A stretch of 64,000 nt of DNA from Nephrotoma appendiculata (Eukaryota > Arthropoda > Insecta > Diptera > Tipulidae): NCBI GenBank assembly GCA_947310385.1, contig OX371223.1:154744872-154808871 (forward strand), read 5' to 3'. The number at the start of each line of letters is the position of its first letter. Within the stretch, counting starts at the first letter, position 1. Below are positions 37,760-50,070 of the stretch, piece by piece. The position numbers were made by a program, and so were the translations under genes. The notes under the pieces were generated by a model. The model did no database searches and was not told where the DNA came from. It saw only the letters and a list, made by a program, of their open reading frames with translations.

Positions 37760-38690
37760 AATTCTCGCCTCACAAACGAGTACTTGATTCACGAGTACTT
37801 GACGCATATTATTTGTTAAAGTTTTGATTACGAAACTGAGAAATACCAAAACAGATTATATATAGAATTGTCTGGATATAGTCGTTTGAATGTCGCGTCA
37901 CAGGCGATTCACGAGTACATGACATATACCATCGGATTCGTTAAAGTTTGAACTACAAACTGTAAATTTTTTCACAAAAATTACAAATGGAATTAGCTTT
38001 ATATAGTTGATCGAATCTTACCTCACAGGTGATTCACGAGTACCTGACATTAAGTTTTGACTACAAATTGAGAAAATTTCAGAAAATTTCTCTCTGTAAT
38101 TATCCAACGATTAACTCAAAATCGTTTGACTCTCGCTTTGAATATCACATGCGGTTCATGCACACTTGACATACCGCCATATTAGTTGAAGTTTTGACTA
38201 CAAACTGAGATATTTTCAGAGTTATCAAGATACTGTCGATTGAATCTCGCTTCACAGGCAATTCACGAGCACTTGACATGTGCTAGCGGATTCGTTGAAG
38301 TTTTGACTACAAACTGAGAGATTTTTTTTTAAATCCAAAAATTTCGTTGCTCAAATGTTGAAAGTTTTAATCAATTGTGAAAGTTTATGCTATTTTGAAT
38401 GAATCAACGTTAAAATTTGATTAAAACATTGCTTAGTTCTGGTGTAATGAAACGATCAACCTTTTGAGCAATTTCCAGCATCAAATCGAAACCTGTGCGT
38501 TCTATTACCACCAACCTCGTGTCATAGGCGATTCACGAGCAAGTGACGTATGCCACCCAATCCGTTGAAGTTTTGATTACAAACTGATATATTTATATTT
38601 TTCATTACATTTCTAAACGACTATATCCAAATAATTCAAGAACGAAAATTTTCGTAACGCTCTCGTGAATCGCTTGTGAGATGACCGGTT
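37760..38690. repeat. Tandem repeat of about 120 bp, six or more units
   Basis: The word gattcacgagtacttgac, or close variants, recurs at 37786, 37906, 38031, 38153, 38259 and 38530, each followed about 40 bases later by gttgaagttttgactacaaactgag. Steps are mostly 107-125 bases, with one double step containing unrelated AT-rich DNA at 38320-38520. An inverted unit, tctcgtgaatcgcttgtgag, lies at about 38662, so the array ends in an inverted copy. No coding role is apparent. Confidence 0.75.
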
Positions 38691-38949
38691 TGAGTGACCA
38701 TAATCAGATAAATTCAGATACAAATTTTCTGAAAATCCTTCCGCGTGGATCAGATCGCCTGCTAGATATGCGATCCGAATATCTAGCTTTAAACGAAAAT
38801 TTCCAGAATACACCAGATAGAATTTTTCTGAAAATCTCTCAGAATATTCCAGATAGAATTTTTCCAATATTTAAGCAGAAATGCCAATATTGGATAAAAA
38901 TTGTTCTTCATGATTTTTTGACAAAAAAATATTTTCAATTTTCAAAAAT

Positions 38950-39620
38950 TCGACCCTGTATAGCGCAGACGGATAATTGATGGAGATGAAAGTGAATTTT
39001 GACCTAAATGGTCCACTTTTAGCTTTTTCATTTTTTGCATGTATTTTGAAAAGTATTTTTATTTACGGTAGACGGTTATAAAATAACAGATTCTAAATTA
39101 GTTTTGCAATAAAACTGGTGTGGTGCAGATCAGCTTTCAAAACATTTCAGCGGAAATAACGATTTTTGTCATAAACTATCTTTGGTCCCTGTACAGCCCA
39201 TACGGATTGATTGATAGAGATGAAATTACAAACTTAAGTTATTTCCATAAACTGGGAGATGTTAGTGTTTTTTGGTCGAGATCGGTCACCAGAAGTGGCA
39301 GTTTCCATAGGAACCTTTTCTCTTTTTGCAAATATTTTGAAAAGTATCTGAATCATGAGAAAATCTTCTGTAAACTAAAAGATTCTAAATTAATTTTGCA
39401 ACAATATCAGTTCAGATCAATTTTCCAAAATGTAAGCGGTAAGATCGAGTTTTGATAAACAACTGTTTTCTTGTATAGTATTCATCAACATTTTTGAACT
39501 CGCGAATTTTTTAATTAAATCTCTGTCTTTATGCCTCAGACATTGTAACTAGTCGGAGTGAAACTTTATACTAAGGCTTTGAATGAAACTTCATACCTAA
39601 GATTTTTCCATGAGCCTTAA
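38950..39620. repeat. Copies of the dispersed 300-bp repeat family
   Basis: Two to three units resembling those at 2400-3150, with words such as ctgtacagcccatacggattga, gatgaaattac, aaactgggagatgttagtg and tgcaaatattttgaaaag. The spacing of cognate words is about 235-345 bases, showing indels between units. Confidence 0.65.
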
Positions 39621-39959
39621 AATCCTAATAAGACATCAATCCAGACATCCAGATGGACGGACCAACTTTTTATGCATTTTTGGGGTTAGGTAACTTTAAA
39701 ACGTCGAGAAAAGTGGCTTTGGATCAGGGCCAACTTATGTAAGACCAAACTTAAAATAAAAACTTTGTTCGCCCGTCTTGATGTCTGGATTGATTGATGC
39801 CTGAACGGCTTATGCGATCCGAATATCTATCGATAATCTTCGATTATTTTTAATTCGTAGAATTGAAAAGCTTTTGGAATCTCTACCACAACGGGGTTGG
39901 GTATCTGACATAGGAAATCACCCAAAAAACACACAATATCACGATATAGTTTTACATTT

Positions 39960-40480
39960 TTGTTCATAAACTCACCGTTTTGGCGCTGGTGACTAATTAT
40001 TCGTTTACCAAAGAATACATATTTGTCGTATGTCGTTCAAAAGGTTCTAAAGTATGCCGTAAATTTTTCGAATATCTTAGTACTCAAAACTACCGTTATG
40101 GCGCTAGAAACAGTTACAACTTCTATTATTTCCATATACATAATCAAGTGGCATATCATTTCAAAGGTCAGCAAGAAAAAGCAACAATTTTGTAGTTAAC
40201 GCTTTAGTTCACAAACCAACCGCTATGGTGCTGGAAGCTAATTATTCAATTTGTCTTGATTTAATGCCGTATATTATTCTGAAGCATAATAGTATTAAAA
40301 ACTACCGTGGCAGGCTTGTAGCGCTGGAAGCAGTAACAATTTATTCATTCCCATATAATCAAGTAGCATATCATTTGAAAGGTCTTGGAAAAGCAACAAT
40401 TTTATTATTGACACTTCAGTTTACAAATTCGCCGCATTGGCGCTGGCGACAAGTTAATTTTTTGGCATAGAATACATAAT
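39960..40480 (+). repeat. Tandem repeat of about 115-130 bp, 4-5 units
   Basis: Units carry ccgttttggcgctggtgac near 39977, ccgttatggcgctagaaac near 40093, ccgctatggtgctggaagc near 40220, gtagcgctggaagcag near 40318 and ccgcattggcgctggcgac near 40432. Linking words include gtggcatatcatttcaaaggtc. Reading frames through the units are open by chance. A reverse-strand relative is at 13880-14440. Confidence 0.75.
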
Positions 40481-40499
40481 AATATATACTCTAATATAA

Positions 40500-43127
40500 C
40501 AAGATATTTAAAAACATTTCAATGCAGAATCAAAAAGTTTTTCTGAGTTGTTTCGTTTCTGATTACCTCGTTAGGTTTCAGTCTCTGGCACTTGGTGAAT
40601 TAATTATTTTGACATTTGAGTATAATTTTTAGCTATAGCTATAAATTATGGATTCAATTTGTCCATTTCCGATCTTACATTTCAATACTTCTCGTGGCAT
40701 TCACACGTACGCTGGGAAATCTGACTAAGGGCCGAATTTACTGGTTTAGGTTTTAGTATGACTTCGTAACAAAATCTTAAACTTACTAAAGGTATAGACA
40801 TCTAAATAACAAAGCTGCAAATTTGTACTTGCATAACCTACCGTAAATTGGTACCAATTATTTCCAAATCAACCCTTGCCATTCTCACGCAATTTTTATA
40901 CAGAGCGGTACAGATCACCGCAAATTTAGTACACGTATCACAGACAGACATTGCATAGTATAGCAAATATTGTCATAGATGTTGGAAGTGCTATAAAGAG
41001 CAGCTTACTAATGAAATCATAATTGTTTTTATTAGTAAATTTCACATTGGTGCCGCTTCGATCAAGACGACCTAGCCCAATGACGTTAACAATAAATGTG
41101 CAAATCTCCCATTTCATCAATGTGTTAATTAATTATTGGTTAATTTATCGTCGTATAATTAAGTGTGGCTTACAGTTTTAAAAACAGCCGGTAATATTAG
41201 TTCCTATACTCCAGCATTTTCTAATAAATTTGCGTTTTTTGCAAAATATTATACTTATACAAAAATTGAGTCACACAACGAACTCGACTTTGATCCAACG
41301 CTATTTTTAGAAAAATATAATTTCAAGTATGATGATCAACAGTCAACCACCAAGTGTTAAAATATATAGCAAATAGTATTAAATTACAATATTGCAAATT
41401 TGTGTTGCTAGCTATTTACAATTTAGTAGTGTTAAGTGTCAAGTTTATAAGTTCACACGCTATACCGCTACTACGCTTGTATATGGTATACTGTATAAAA
41501 TACTGATCAAGTGATCTTTATAATTATATAAAACTTCCTGTGTGCGCGCGCATTGAACAGTTTGCTTTCGATCAGACATTTTTTGCTTCAAAAGGAAGAT
41601 GTAATATATTATTATTTTATTTTAATTAAAATAAAATTATGAACTCTGCAAAATATTACAAGATGATGATGAATCGATCTCCCCCTCCAACTTGATATAT
41701 TAAGTACGAGTATCTGTATTTTATACATATATCGACGAGTATGCTGGAAATTAAAATAAACATTTTAAAGATCGAATGTACAGAATAATAATAAAATTTT
41801 TATTATTTATTTATTTTTTATTAGTTTTTGTAAGGGGCCAATGAAATTAATTATATTTGAAAAAAAAAATATTATTGGAAAATAGATTTCTAACTTTAGA
41901 TCTTTTAATACTCTCGTATATTTAAAAGGTAATAAAATCTTCTTTCTAAAATGAAGCGCTCCTTATATACCGCGCTTTTCTTTTACTAGTCTGGAGGTCG
42001 TGTTGATTGTTTATTTACAATTTTTATTATATGTATGTATATATATATATCGTTATATAAATTTACAACAACTATAAAAAAAATATGATGAATGACTTCG
42101 ATCAATTTCTTGTAGATCTTATGATTTTTATAATTTTTATGAATGCATAATACATGTCTGAAGGTTAACATGTTGCGCCGCTGTTCATGGTGTCTAAAAT
42201 TAAATTCTTCTTAAATTTTTTTGTTGCTTGTGTATATTATTTTAAAACTTTAAGATCTATAGTATACAAATTAATTCGTAGAATTCAATATTTATACATT
42301 TTTGGAGTGCACACAGTACGAGGAGATACATCATAATTGAGCCCAACGAAAAAAAATAATTCGCCAAATAAACACGTAACATATCAATCAATCAATCAGT
42401 CTCCATATGTATAATGTAACAGTTGTCAATATGTGATATAAATTTACCACCCACGTACGCCGGCAACACACCAAAATAAATGTGTGTCTCCAACAAGTAG
42501 ATTTTGTTTGGTTTTCATTTCATTTCAACATTTTTCTTCGATACATGTCAATTAGTATCGCGTATCAAGGTCGAAAAAATCTATTAAATTTTTTTTGATT
42601 AAATGATTCGCCAGTTTATTGATCTGCCATGGCCGTACGTACTTTTGCAAAGAGATGTGATGTCGTCATAACGTCCCTCCCTTACTAAATTACGCAATTA
42701 GAAAATTATTAGGAATATTATAGAAAATATTAATCGAGCAGGTGATACACCCAACTCAATTAATTAAAACACATTCAACACTTTACACCTTTTATCCAAA
42801 ATATGTAAAAAACATAAAAATAAACATTTTTTGGTTTTTTATGTTTTCTAATCAATATCATCATCATCATCAAAAGTCGTATTAATTATTTTTTTTTTGC
42901 GTATTTAACTGACGCCATTAAGTACAAAAATTAAACTATTTTTGTCTTTATTCCAAAAGTTTATAAAAATTCTACACAAAATCTAATTTTTAATGTGTCA
43001 AGTGTTTTTTTTTACTTGGTGTTGTTTTGGAATGAATGACGAACACAAGATCTATACATGAGATCGTGCGGTAAAGACATATTGATATTCTTATTTTGAT
43101 TTCATCCTATATATGTACGTATGTATT

Positions 43128-43195
<68 letters not shown>

Positions 43196-43690
43196 GCTAT
43201 TTGTTATGTACACCAGTATTTATGTAATTCATAATCTTTGAGCATAAAACATATGTTTCAATCAACATTGTTGTTTAAGCATAATATGAAAGGGCGATCT
43301 GTTTTACATTTTTATGACGCGATCATTCACATGTTATAATTAATTTTCGTTTTTGGTTTACGTATCCATGATAAGCACATAATACAGGGTGGAACACGAA
43401 TTCGTATTTTGGGCGATCTTCGCCGATCGTTAAACTTAATATTTAATACGGATCAAAGTTGAGGGCTAACCGAATACATGACGCTGTGATTCATTATACA
43501 GTTTTTTTGCCATTGAACTTTTGTTTGGTCAATTATTATTCAGCCTTGAATTCTGAGTTACGCGATCTTTCATGACTTAGCATATTTGATCAAGCATCAT
43601 TGAACTGAAAATTTTTGCGCAAACCCATATATGCGACATATTACAGTGATCAAAATTATTTACAAATGCCGTAACGAATAAATGCTAATT
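40500..43690. other. AT-rich region without recognisable genes
   Basis: No recognisable gene or RNA. A 65-residue open frame at 41163-41360 has no known motif. The only strong local feature is the TA microsatellite described separately. Confidence 0.45.
43131..43191. repeat. (TA)n microsatellite
   Basis: An uninterrupted run of about 30 TA units. Length in an assembly may be unreliable. Confidence 0.95.
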
Positions 43691-43722
43691 TGGGTTAATT
43701 TTTCTATTTCCAGGTAAATATG
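43690..43722 (+). promoter_or_regulatory. Candidate recursive (zero-exon) splice site 2
   Basis: A tract rich in T and C (ttaatttttctatttccag) ends in CAG at 43711-43713 and is followed directly by gtaaat, a good 5' donor. A possible branch point, gctaat, lies about 27 bases upstream of the junction. The arrangement is the same as at 8977/8978 and on the same strand. Together they would fit stepwise removal of a giant intron. Confidence 0.45.
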
Positions 43723-43724
43723 AT

Positions 43725-45600
43725 GAAAAGGTGTTCGTAACAAACTCGGCCAAAATTAGGCGTTAGCGCTTGGAATAATGTTGGAGCTAAGTATAAGGTG
43801 TTGTCATATTGATATTTTTAACTAAACAAATGACGAAGCGGATTTCTAATTTATTTATCGTTTTGATTAAGAGTCGGAATTTTAGAGTAGAGAACTTGCC
43901 ACTAGCGCGGGAACTCTAGTTTGTTATGTAAAATATAAAAAAAAAACACTTTTGTGTGCAAATTGGATCTAAATTTATTTCGATGCGGCATATTCAAAAT
44001 TTTAATTCTTAATTTAAATTTAATACTAGCAGGATCTACGGTATTCGAATGAAATGGGTGATAACAATTATCATAATTCACTGTGTACGCGGGTTTTTTA
44101 CTGTCATTAATTCCAACTGTCCAGACATAATGGTTGAGATACAGAGAGGAGTGTATAATGTTCTGCTTAATCCCGACGAGTACTTGCAGTATATCTCATG
44201 AGTATCCTTAACATCCTTAATATTTCTTAACTACCTACTCTGTTAGGTTAGGTATTCCTTTAGTGTGGCTCAGTCGAAATTCAGTTGATGGTGTACCTCC
44301 ACAAGTTGTTCCAATTGTTAGACAGTTATGTCGCTGTTGTGCTACTGTGGAACCGAAAATGGAGGTTTAATTCCTTAGTAGTCTTAAAGCATATTCTTCG
44401 TTTCGCTGAACTTGCTTAAACTGGTTCTTATGTTGCTAAACTTCCCTTTGAGATAAAATCTCAAACATATCTCCAGCTACTGTCTCCGTTTGCTTCTGCG
44501 ATATTCTAAATTGTTTCGAGTCAAGCATTTGTTAGTCTGTTAGAGGTTTTGCTCAGTAGCTAATGTAATTGTTAGAAAACGAACTCGCATTTGATGATAA
44601 TAACTGGTTAAATTATATCGAATAGTCAGGGTCTGTCTAGTATAGTGGTCAACAAATCGAATCTCGTGATATTATCAAAGTACATTTCACTATATAGTTC
44701 AACCCATCTATGCAACAATCAGTCTATGTACATTGTAGAGGAGGACCACAACTGCGCTAGCGAGACGATGTCGAACAAGACCTACGCACTATAAGATGTA
44801 GAAATTAGAGAGCGCGAACGATGGATCGAGATGGAAGGAGGGACATGGTGCAGGGGGCAAAATCCATTCATGGAATGTGACAGCTAGAGAGAGATAGAAA
44901 GAGAGAGAGAGATAGGAATAGAAATGGAGTGGCTGCGAAGCGGTCTATGTTCTAATTATAGAAGCTTACGTACGGCGTCACAGTCTAGAAATCAATCTTA
45001 AAGGCTGCGTAGCAGCCCTATGATAAAGGCGTATAGTAACAAGAAATAACACAAAACAAATTTAGTTCTAATACGAAGAAAACATTTTTGACTATGTACG
45101 TCCTTAGCAAAATTATTTCTGCATCGGAAAAATTGAATAACTCACTCGAGTAAATTTAAAATGTTGACCCAAAAATAAACTTAAACAAAAAAAATAGTTT
45201 TAACTAATAATTTAAATAAAAACAAAAGCATGTTTTGACAAAAATGTTACAAGTTATCCTTTTAATTATTATTTTCTATTACAAGTTTGTAGTCGATATT
45301 TTTTAAAATGGGCAAAACAGAGTCGCGACTGTAGAGTGCTATTCTGCCGGGATGCTTAAATAATTAGCATGGATGTACAATTGCCATCGAAATTCGATTG
45401 CTTATCAAAAAAATAAATAGTTAAGGGCAGCTTGAAAAATGTGCAAGGGAGAGGGTGAAACACGTTCGGCAAACACTGTATATGTTCGACGCGTTCCATA
45501 GTAAGACGCAACGAAATTTTAATTAGTTGTTTTCTTTATTTTTTGAGAAAGTATTAATTATCCAATGGATTTAATGAAATTGTAGGCTCTTTTAATCCTT
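43725..45600. other. No recognisable gene
   Basis: Region of mixed composition. 44100-44900 is less AT-rich and may be a decayed element, but no domain is visible. A GA-rich low-complexity run is at about 44885-44920. Confidence 0.4.
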
Positions 45601-45660
45601 TTTTCATAGAAGGTCTTTCTGCACACACCACCCATTCACCTACTCATACTTGTTGAGTAT

Positions 45661-45890
45661 ACCACCTACGCACATTGCAAGTTCCATGTCAACCGGTGCA
45701 CTGACATGGACGGTGGGTCGGTGCTGAGTTCTGCACTCCAACAGAGGGTTTGAGTTGTATTTACTAATATCACCGAACGTAATCGATGACGGAAATTCGC
45801 TTTGCATTCTGCCTCTGCTTAGGTTGCTTTGAACCCAGTACCTCTCGGTCCAAGTGCCGAAGTTTTAACCACTTTCATCATTTGTCCGGT
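45661..45890 (-). repeat. tRNA-derived SINE
   Basis: On the minus strand the element starts near 45890 with a tRNA-like head: gaaagtggttaaaacttcgg (box A region, 45855-45880), then ggaccgagaggtac and gggttcaaagc (box B region, 45826-45838). This pattern follows the insect SINE head type GTGGTTAGAGC...GGGTTCAAATCC. A unique body of about 160 bases follows. Part of it recurs without the head at 37621-37745. Box A is degenerate, so this copy is probably inactive for RNA polymerase III. Confidence 0.55.
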
Positions 45891-45899
45891 AAAATTTAT

Positions 45900-47730
45900 T
45901 TATTATTTAAATTAATTTGGCCAATTACATAATCCCATTTTAATTTGTTTGCCTATCAAACGTGTTGGCCATTTCCGATATGTCCTTTACCGTCACAAGG
46001 CAATGTAGCGGCATCCTTGAAATAAGATGGAACATTTTTTACCGCCATTTACTTGGGAATCCTGAGGGATGACTCTAGATCGGTTTCGTTGACGTATGTT
46101 AACGGTACTAGGTCTAGTTGATAGTCGAGTTTGTGCAAACGAACGGTCATGTTCGTTTTATAAGAAGATGGAAGAGGTTATCGCCAGAGAGGGAAGGCTC
46201 GGTAGCCCAGAGCACAAACTTGAATCCGATACAAACCTAGCAATTCAAGAGAGAAACGCTAAAGAGAAACGCCAAGTTGGAAGAGAGAAACGCTTATACA
46301 GAACAACTACAATTTCTGCAATGCCTCAAAACCAGAACTTAACATCGTTGAGATAAGTTATTTTCAGAATTTGAATTCTATAATCTATCCTCAGTGATTT
46401 ATCCTACGAGAAACCCATGATGCCCCAAGATTTGTACAGGTAGTAAAGCTGTGCGAATGTCTTTGCGGAACCCTATGATCTTTTCCAAATTGCTTAAGAA
46501 CCCATGTGGGTACCCATTGCGATATTGAGCGAAATATTAATGTTAAGTGTTTAGACAAAGTGGTTCCACTTCAGCTTTTGTCGGAATTGAATTTGTAACT
46601 TTTTTGGCTTTAATATAGGGCAAGGTAGCTATCAGTTTGCTTCTGTTACCTTTTTATAAACTAAGTACACTTTATCTTTGCAAAAGACTAGATAAGACTT
46701 TTTTGCTATTCTAGGTCACGAACGTTTTAAAAATAATTTACATCGAATGCGGCTTGTTCGAAATTCAAATTAATAATCTGCTAAAGTGACTTCGATTTCA
46801 TTGTGACCTTGATGTTCACATTATTTGCACTGATTGTTGAATTGGTAAAGGTGATTATTTTATTACTGGGATCTTTACATAAGTTTTCTAAGTATCCACA
46901 TTGCGGCAAATGTTTAGAAAGTGTACGCAATTCAATTGAAATTAAACTCTTTGCGTTCTAAAGAAATGACGATAAAAACAAAATTAGTGTCGAATCCTTC
47001 TTGCGATATGTTTACCGAAGGCGTAAATGCGAAATGCTATTCGCAATGAGTTTTAAAAGTTAACGCTCCGCGATATAATTTCAAAAATTGTAATCATTAA
47101 AATTCGCTAAGGCATTATGATTATACTTTGTATGTAAGTTCAAAGTATTTTCAATCTTTTTGTAGTTTGGTCACTGTAATCTGATGAGACGACTGAAGCC
47201 AAACTGACAACGTTATGATAACCTCACCTTGATGTAAATAAGTCTATCTATCTGGCTATTATCCAAAATAGCCCAAAATTTCCTGGCTACTTTTCCGAAA
47301 AACCCAATTTTAAACTTGGGGCGAATTAAAGTTAACCTAGCGACAACATTTGAGAATGATATGCGATACATGAACACGGGTGAGTGTATATACAAGTTAG
47401 CCTCACCAGCGTTATATTATTTACCATTGTCAGATTCGGTTACAGTTAATCTGGCGATAACGTGCTGGTTATCCTTTAGTTTTACGAAAGTTTCGTTTTA
47501 GGTTGTACTAGCGATATTCAACCGATTATCTGTAGCTCACCTTGCGCATATTAAAAAAAGATAAGCACACGATAAAGTAAAGATAAATTTCAGAGTTTTT
47601 CGTGCGTGGAGTCAAAGTTATTCGTGTGACAATATTTACGAATTATATGCGATATTGCGAATAGCCGCTCGATGAGTATTCTACAGATATTCCACCGATA
47701 ATCTGCGACCTTCCTGGGGTTTTTCCCATT
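45900..47730. other. No recognisable gene
   Basis: An 86-residue open frame at 46096-46356 encodes a charged, Lys/Arg/Glu-rich segment of coiled-coil type without a recognisable family. At 47500-47720 the words gatattcaaccgattatctg and gatattccaccgataatctg suggest two decayed repeat units. Nothing else is identifiable. Confidence 0.4.
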
Positions 47731-47734
47731 ATGT

Positions 47735-47950
47735 TTTTTTTTGTGACAAGCTGGGCATCCAGGGGGTAAGGTAAACCTAATTCAAGTATGCTGAATTTAA
47801 TGGTGCTAGTCCCATTTAAAAGTTAGTACCCGTTTTTGAGATATCGCGAGTCAAAAATTTGTCAAATTACATACTCATTTTCGCGTGGATAGCAAAGTTG
47901 TTGCGCAAGCCAAGTCAAACAACTCTTTGTCGAACATGTCAAGACTGAAA
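47735..47950 (+). repeat. Left arm of outer inverted repeat
   Basis: This stretch is the reverse complement, with differences, of about 50800-51070. Matching words include gctgggcatccagggggtaa with its mirror near 51040, gagatatcgc near 47839 with gcgatatctc near 50958, actcattttcgcgt with acgtgaaaatgagt, and ttgcgcaagccaag with cttgacttgcgcaa. It encloses the pogo-like element and about 640 bases of further DNA. Confidence 0.75.
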
Positions 47951-47992
47951 AAGCACAACTCCATTCACATGTTTATGTTATTCTTTCTCTTT

Positions 47993-48052
47993 TCGATTGA
48001 AATCGATTTCAATTTTTTTGAATCGATTGAAATCGATTAAAATCGATCGAAT
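47993..48052. repeat. Cluster of aatcgatt words
   Basis: Six or more copies of the palindrome-like word aatcgatt, or close variants, occur within 60 bases, just left of the pogo-like element. A single similar word, aaatcgattcagttg, is found right of it at about 50169. The pre-insertion sequence was probably one AT-rich, atcgat-rich tract. Confidence 0.6.
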
Positions 48053-48164
48053 AAATATCGCATCGACAAATATAAAAACGACAAAATAAACTACAGTAAA
48101 CGCTCGATTTAACGGACCCCGATTTAACGGACGCTCGATTTAACGGACGCTCGATTTAACAGAC

Positions 48165-48440
48165 GATTTTTAGAAGAAATTCTGGAATATGGTCATTTGG
48201 GATGGAACTCGATCAATTCTTAACTGATTATGATGGGATTGGGTATGTTGGATTGAAATAGGATTATTAAATGTTTTTTGGAAGAAGTTCTGGAATACGA
48301 CCACCTAGGACTGGACTCGGTCATTTCTTAACCGATTATGACGGGAATGGGTATGTCGTATGGAAAAGTAACTCTATTTAAGAAACTGTGGAATATCGCC
48401 ATGAAACTCGGTAATTTAAACTAGGGCGGAACTCGATAGT
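48165..48440 (+). repeat. 108-bp minisatellite, forward arm (about 2.5 units)
   Basis: Units with ctggaatatggtcatttgg begin at 48182 and 48290, exactly 108 bases apart. A third, more degraded one is near 48387. They are in the opposite orientation to the main array at 48776-50070, so the two arms could pair. Confidence 0.8.
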
Positions 48441-48775
48441 AAGCAGCCGTATTTCTTACAGCAAGCGTTTTCTGATGCGAACATGTTTCTGGTAAAGCAG
48501 GATGCCTTAACATCTATCACAAGTATGCACCCCACTCATGGGATTAGTGGGTTGAGCGGTAGGTCAACTACTTACTCTCACAAAAAATCACGTTATGAAA
48601 CCTACACAAAGGGCTCGGATAAATTTATATTATTCTTATCAACAACGACCTCGAAAACTATTAACAGGAACATGGAATATGATGTCTTCTAAGATCATGA
48701 GATCTTCAGAAACTTTAGAACCAAGCGACAATTTACATTTATGTGATACTTGCAATACAAGAGCGCATAATCCAA
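48440..48775. repeat. Spacer between satellite arms, shared with 34820-35215
   Basis: The spacer contains agtgggttgagcggtaggtc and cctacacaaagggctcgg, which recur in the same order at 34820-34905. A block with tcaacaacgacctcgaaaa and gaatatgatgtcttctaag recurs inverted at 35100-35215. In both places a minus- or plus-strand reading gives a similar short peptide with LEDIIFH, but no known domain, so I do not call a gene. Confidence 0.6.
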
Positions 48776-50070
48776 TGGCCATATTCCAGGACTTTTTCCA
48801 AAAATTATTATTTGATAATCTCATTTCCATCCACAATGCCCAATTTCTCTCCTAGAAAGTCATATTCCAGAACTTTTTCCAAAATACATTTGAGAATCCC
48901 GTTTCCATCCAACAAACCCAATCCCATCATAATCGGTTAAGAATTGAACGAGTTCCGTCCCAGGTGGCCATATTCCAGAACTACCTCCAAAAATTGTTCA
49001 ATAATCCTATTTCCATCCAACATACCCAATCCCATCATAATCAGTTAAGAATTGAATGAGTTCCGTCCCAGATGGCCATATTCCAGAACTTCTTTCAAAA
49101 ATCATTAAATAATACCATTTCAATCCAACATACCTAATCCCATCATAATCGGTTAAGAATTGAACGAGTTCCGTCCCAGATGGCCATATTCCAGAACTTC
49201 TTCCGAAAATAATTTAATAAACCCATTTCCATCCAACATACCCAATCCCATCATAATCGGTTAATAATTAAACGAGTTACGTGCCAGGTGGCCATATTCC
49301 AGAACTTCTTCCAAAAATCATTTAAGAATCCCATTTCCATCCAACATACCCAATCCCATCATAATCAGTTAAGAATTGGTCGAGTTCCGTCCCAGGTGGC
49401 CATATTCCAGAACTTCTTCCAAAAATCATTTAAGAATCCCATTTCAATCCAGCATACCCAATCCCATCATAATCGGTTAATAATTAAACGAGTTAAGTGC
49501 CAGGTGGCCATATTTCAGAACTTCTTCCAAAAATCATTTAAGAATCCCATTTCCATCCAACATACCCGATCCCATCACAAACGATTAAGAATTGATCGAG
49601 TTCCGTCCCAGATGGCCATATTCCAGAACTTCTTCCGAAAATAATTTAATAAACCCATTTCCATTCAACATACCCAATCCCATCATAATCGGTTAATAAT
49701 TAAACGAGTTACGTGCCAGGTGGCCATATTCCAGAACTTCTTCTAAAAATCATTTAAGAATCCAATTTCCATCCAACACACCCAATCCCATCATAATCAG
49801 TTAAGAATTGGTCGAGTTCCGACCCAGATGGCCATATTCCAGAACTTCTTCCAAAAATCGTTCAATAATCCCATTTCCATCCAACATACCCAATCCCATC
49901 ATAATCAGTTAAGAATTGGTCGAGTTCCGTCCCAGATGGCCATATTCCAGAACTTCTTCTAAAAACTGTTTATGAATCTCATTTCCATCCAACAAACAAA
50001 ATCCCTTCATAATCGGTTAAAAGATAAACCAGTTCTGTCCTAGGTGACCATATTCCAGAACAAGTGCAAA
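48776..50070 (-). repeat. 108-bp minisatellite, main array of about 12 units
   Basis: The word catattccag, or a one-base variant, begins at 48861, 48969, 49077, 49185, 49293, 49401, 49509, 49617, 49725, 49833, 49941 and 50049, that is, exactly every 108 bases without an indel. A shorter leading unit starts near 48778. Each unit continues with aacttcttccaaaaatcatt, then cccatttccatccaacata and cccatcataatcggtta. Because 108 is a multiple of three, reading frames stay open across units (for example 49288-49644), giving a 36-residue peptide repeat that I regard as a by-product. Variant linkers with aataattaaacgagtta appear in alternate units before 49293, 49509 and 49725, giving a 216-bp higher-order period in the middle of the array. 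Confidence 0.9.

Noticed and set aside
42840..42900. Short atcatc run and poly-T as possible CRISPR-like or regulatory repeats
   Set aside because: Simple low-complexity sequence. No spacer-repeat architecture exists anywhere in the window.
49288..49644. A 118-residue frame of 36-residue repeats
   Set aside because: It is a consequence of the 108-bp unit being a multiple of three. No start, splice or conserved domain context supports a gene.
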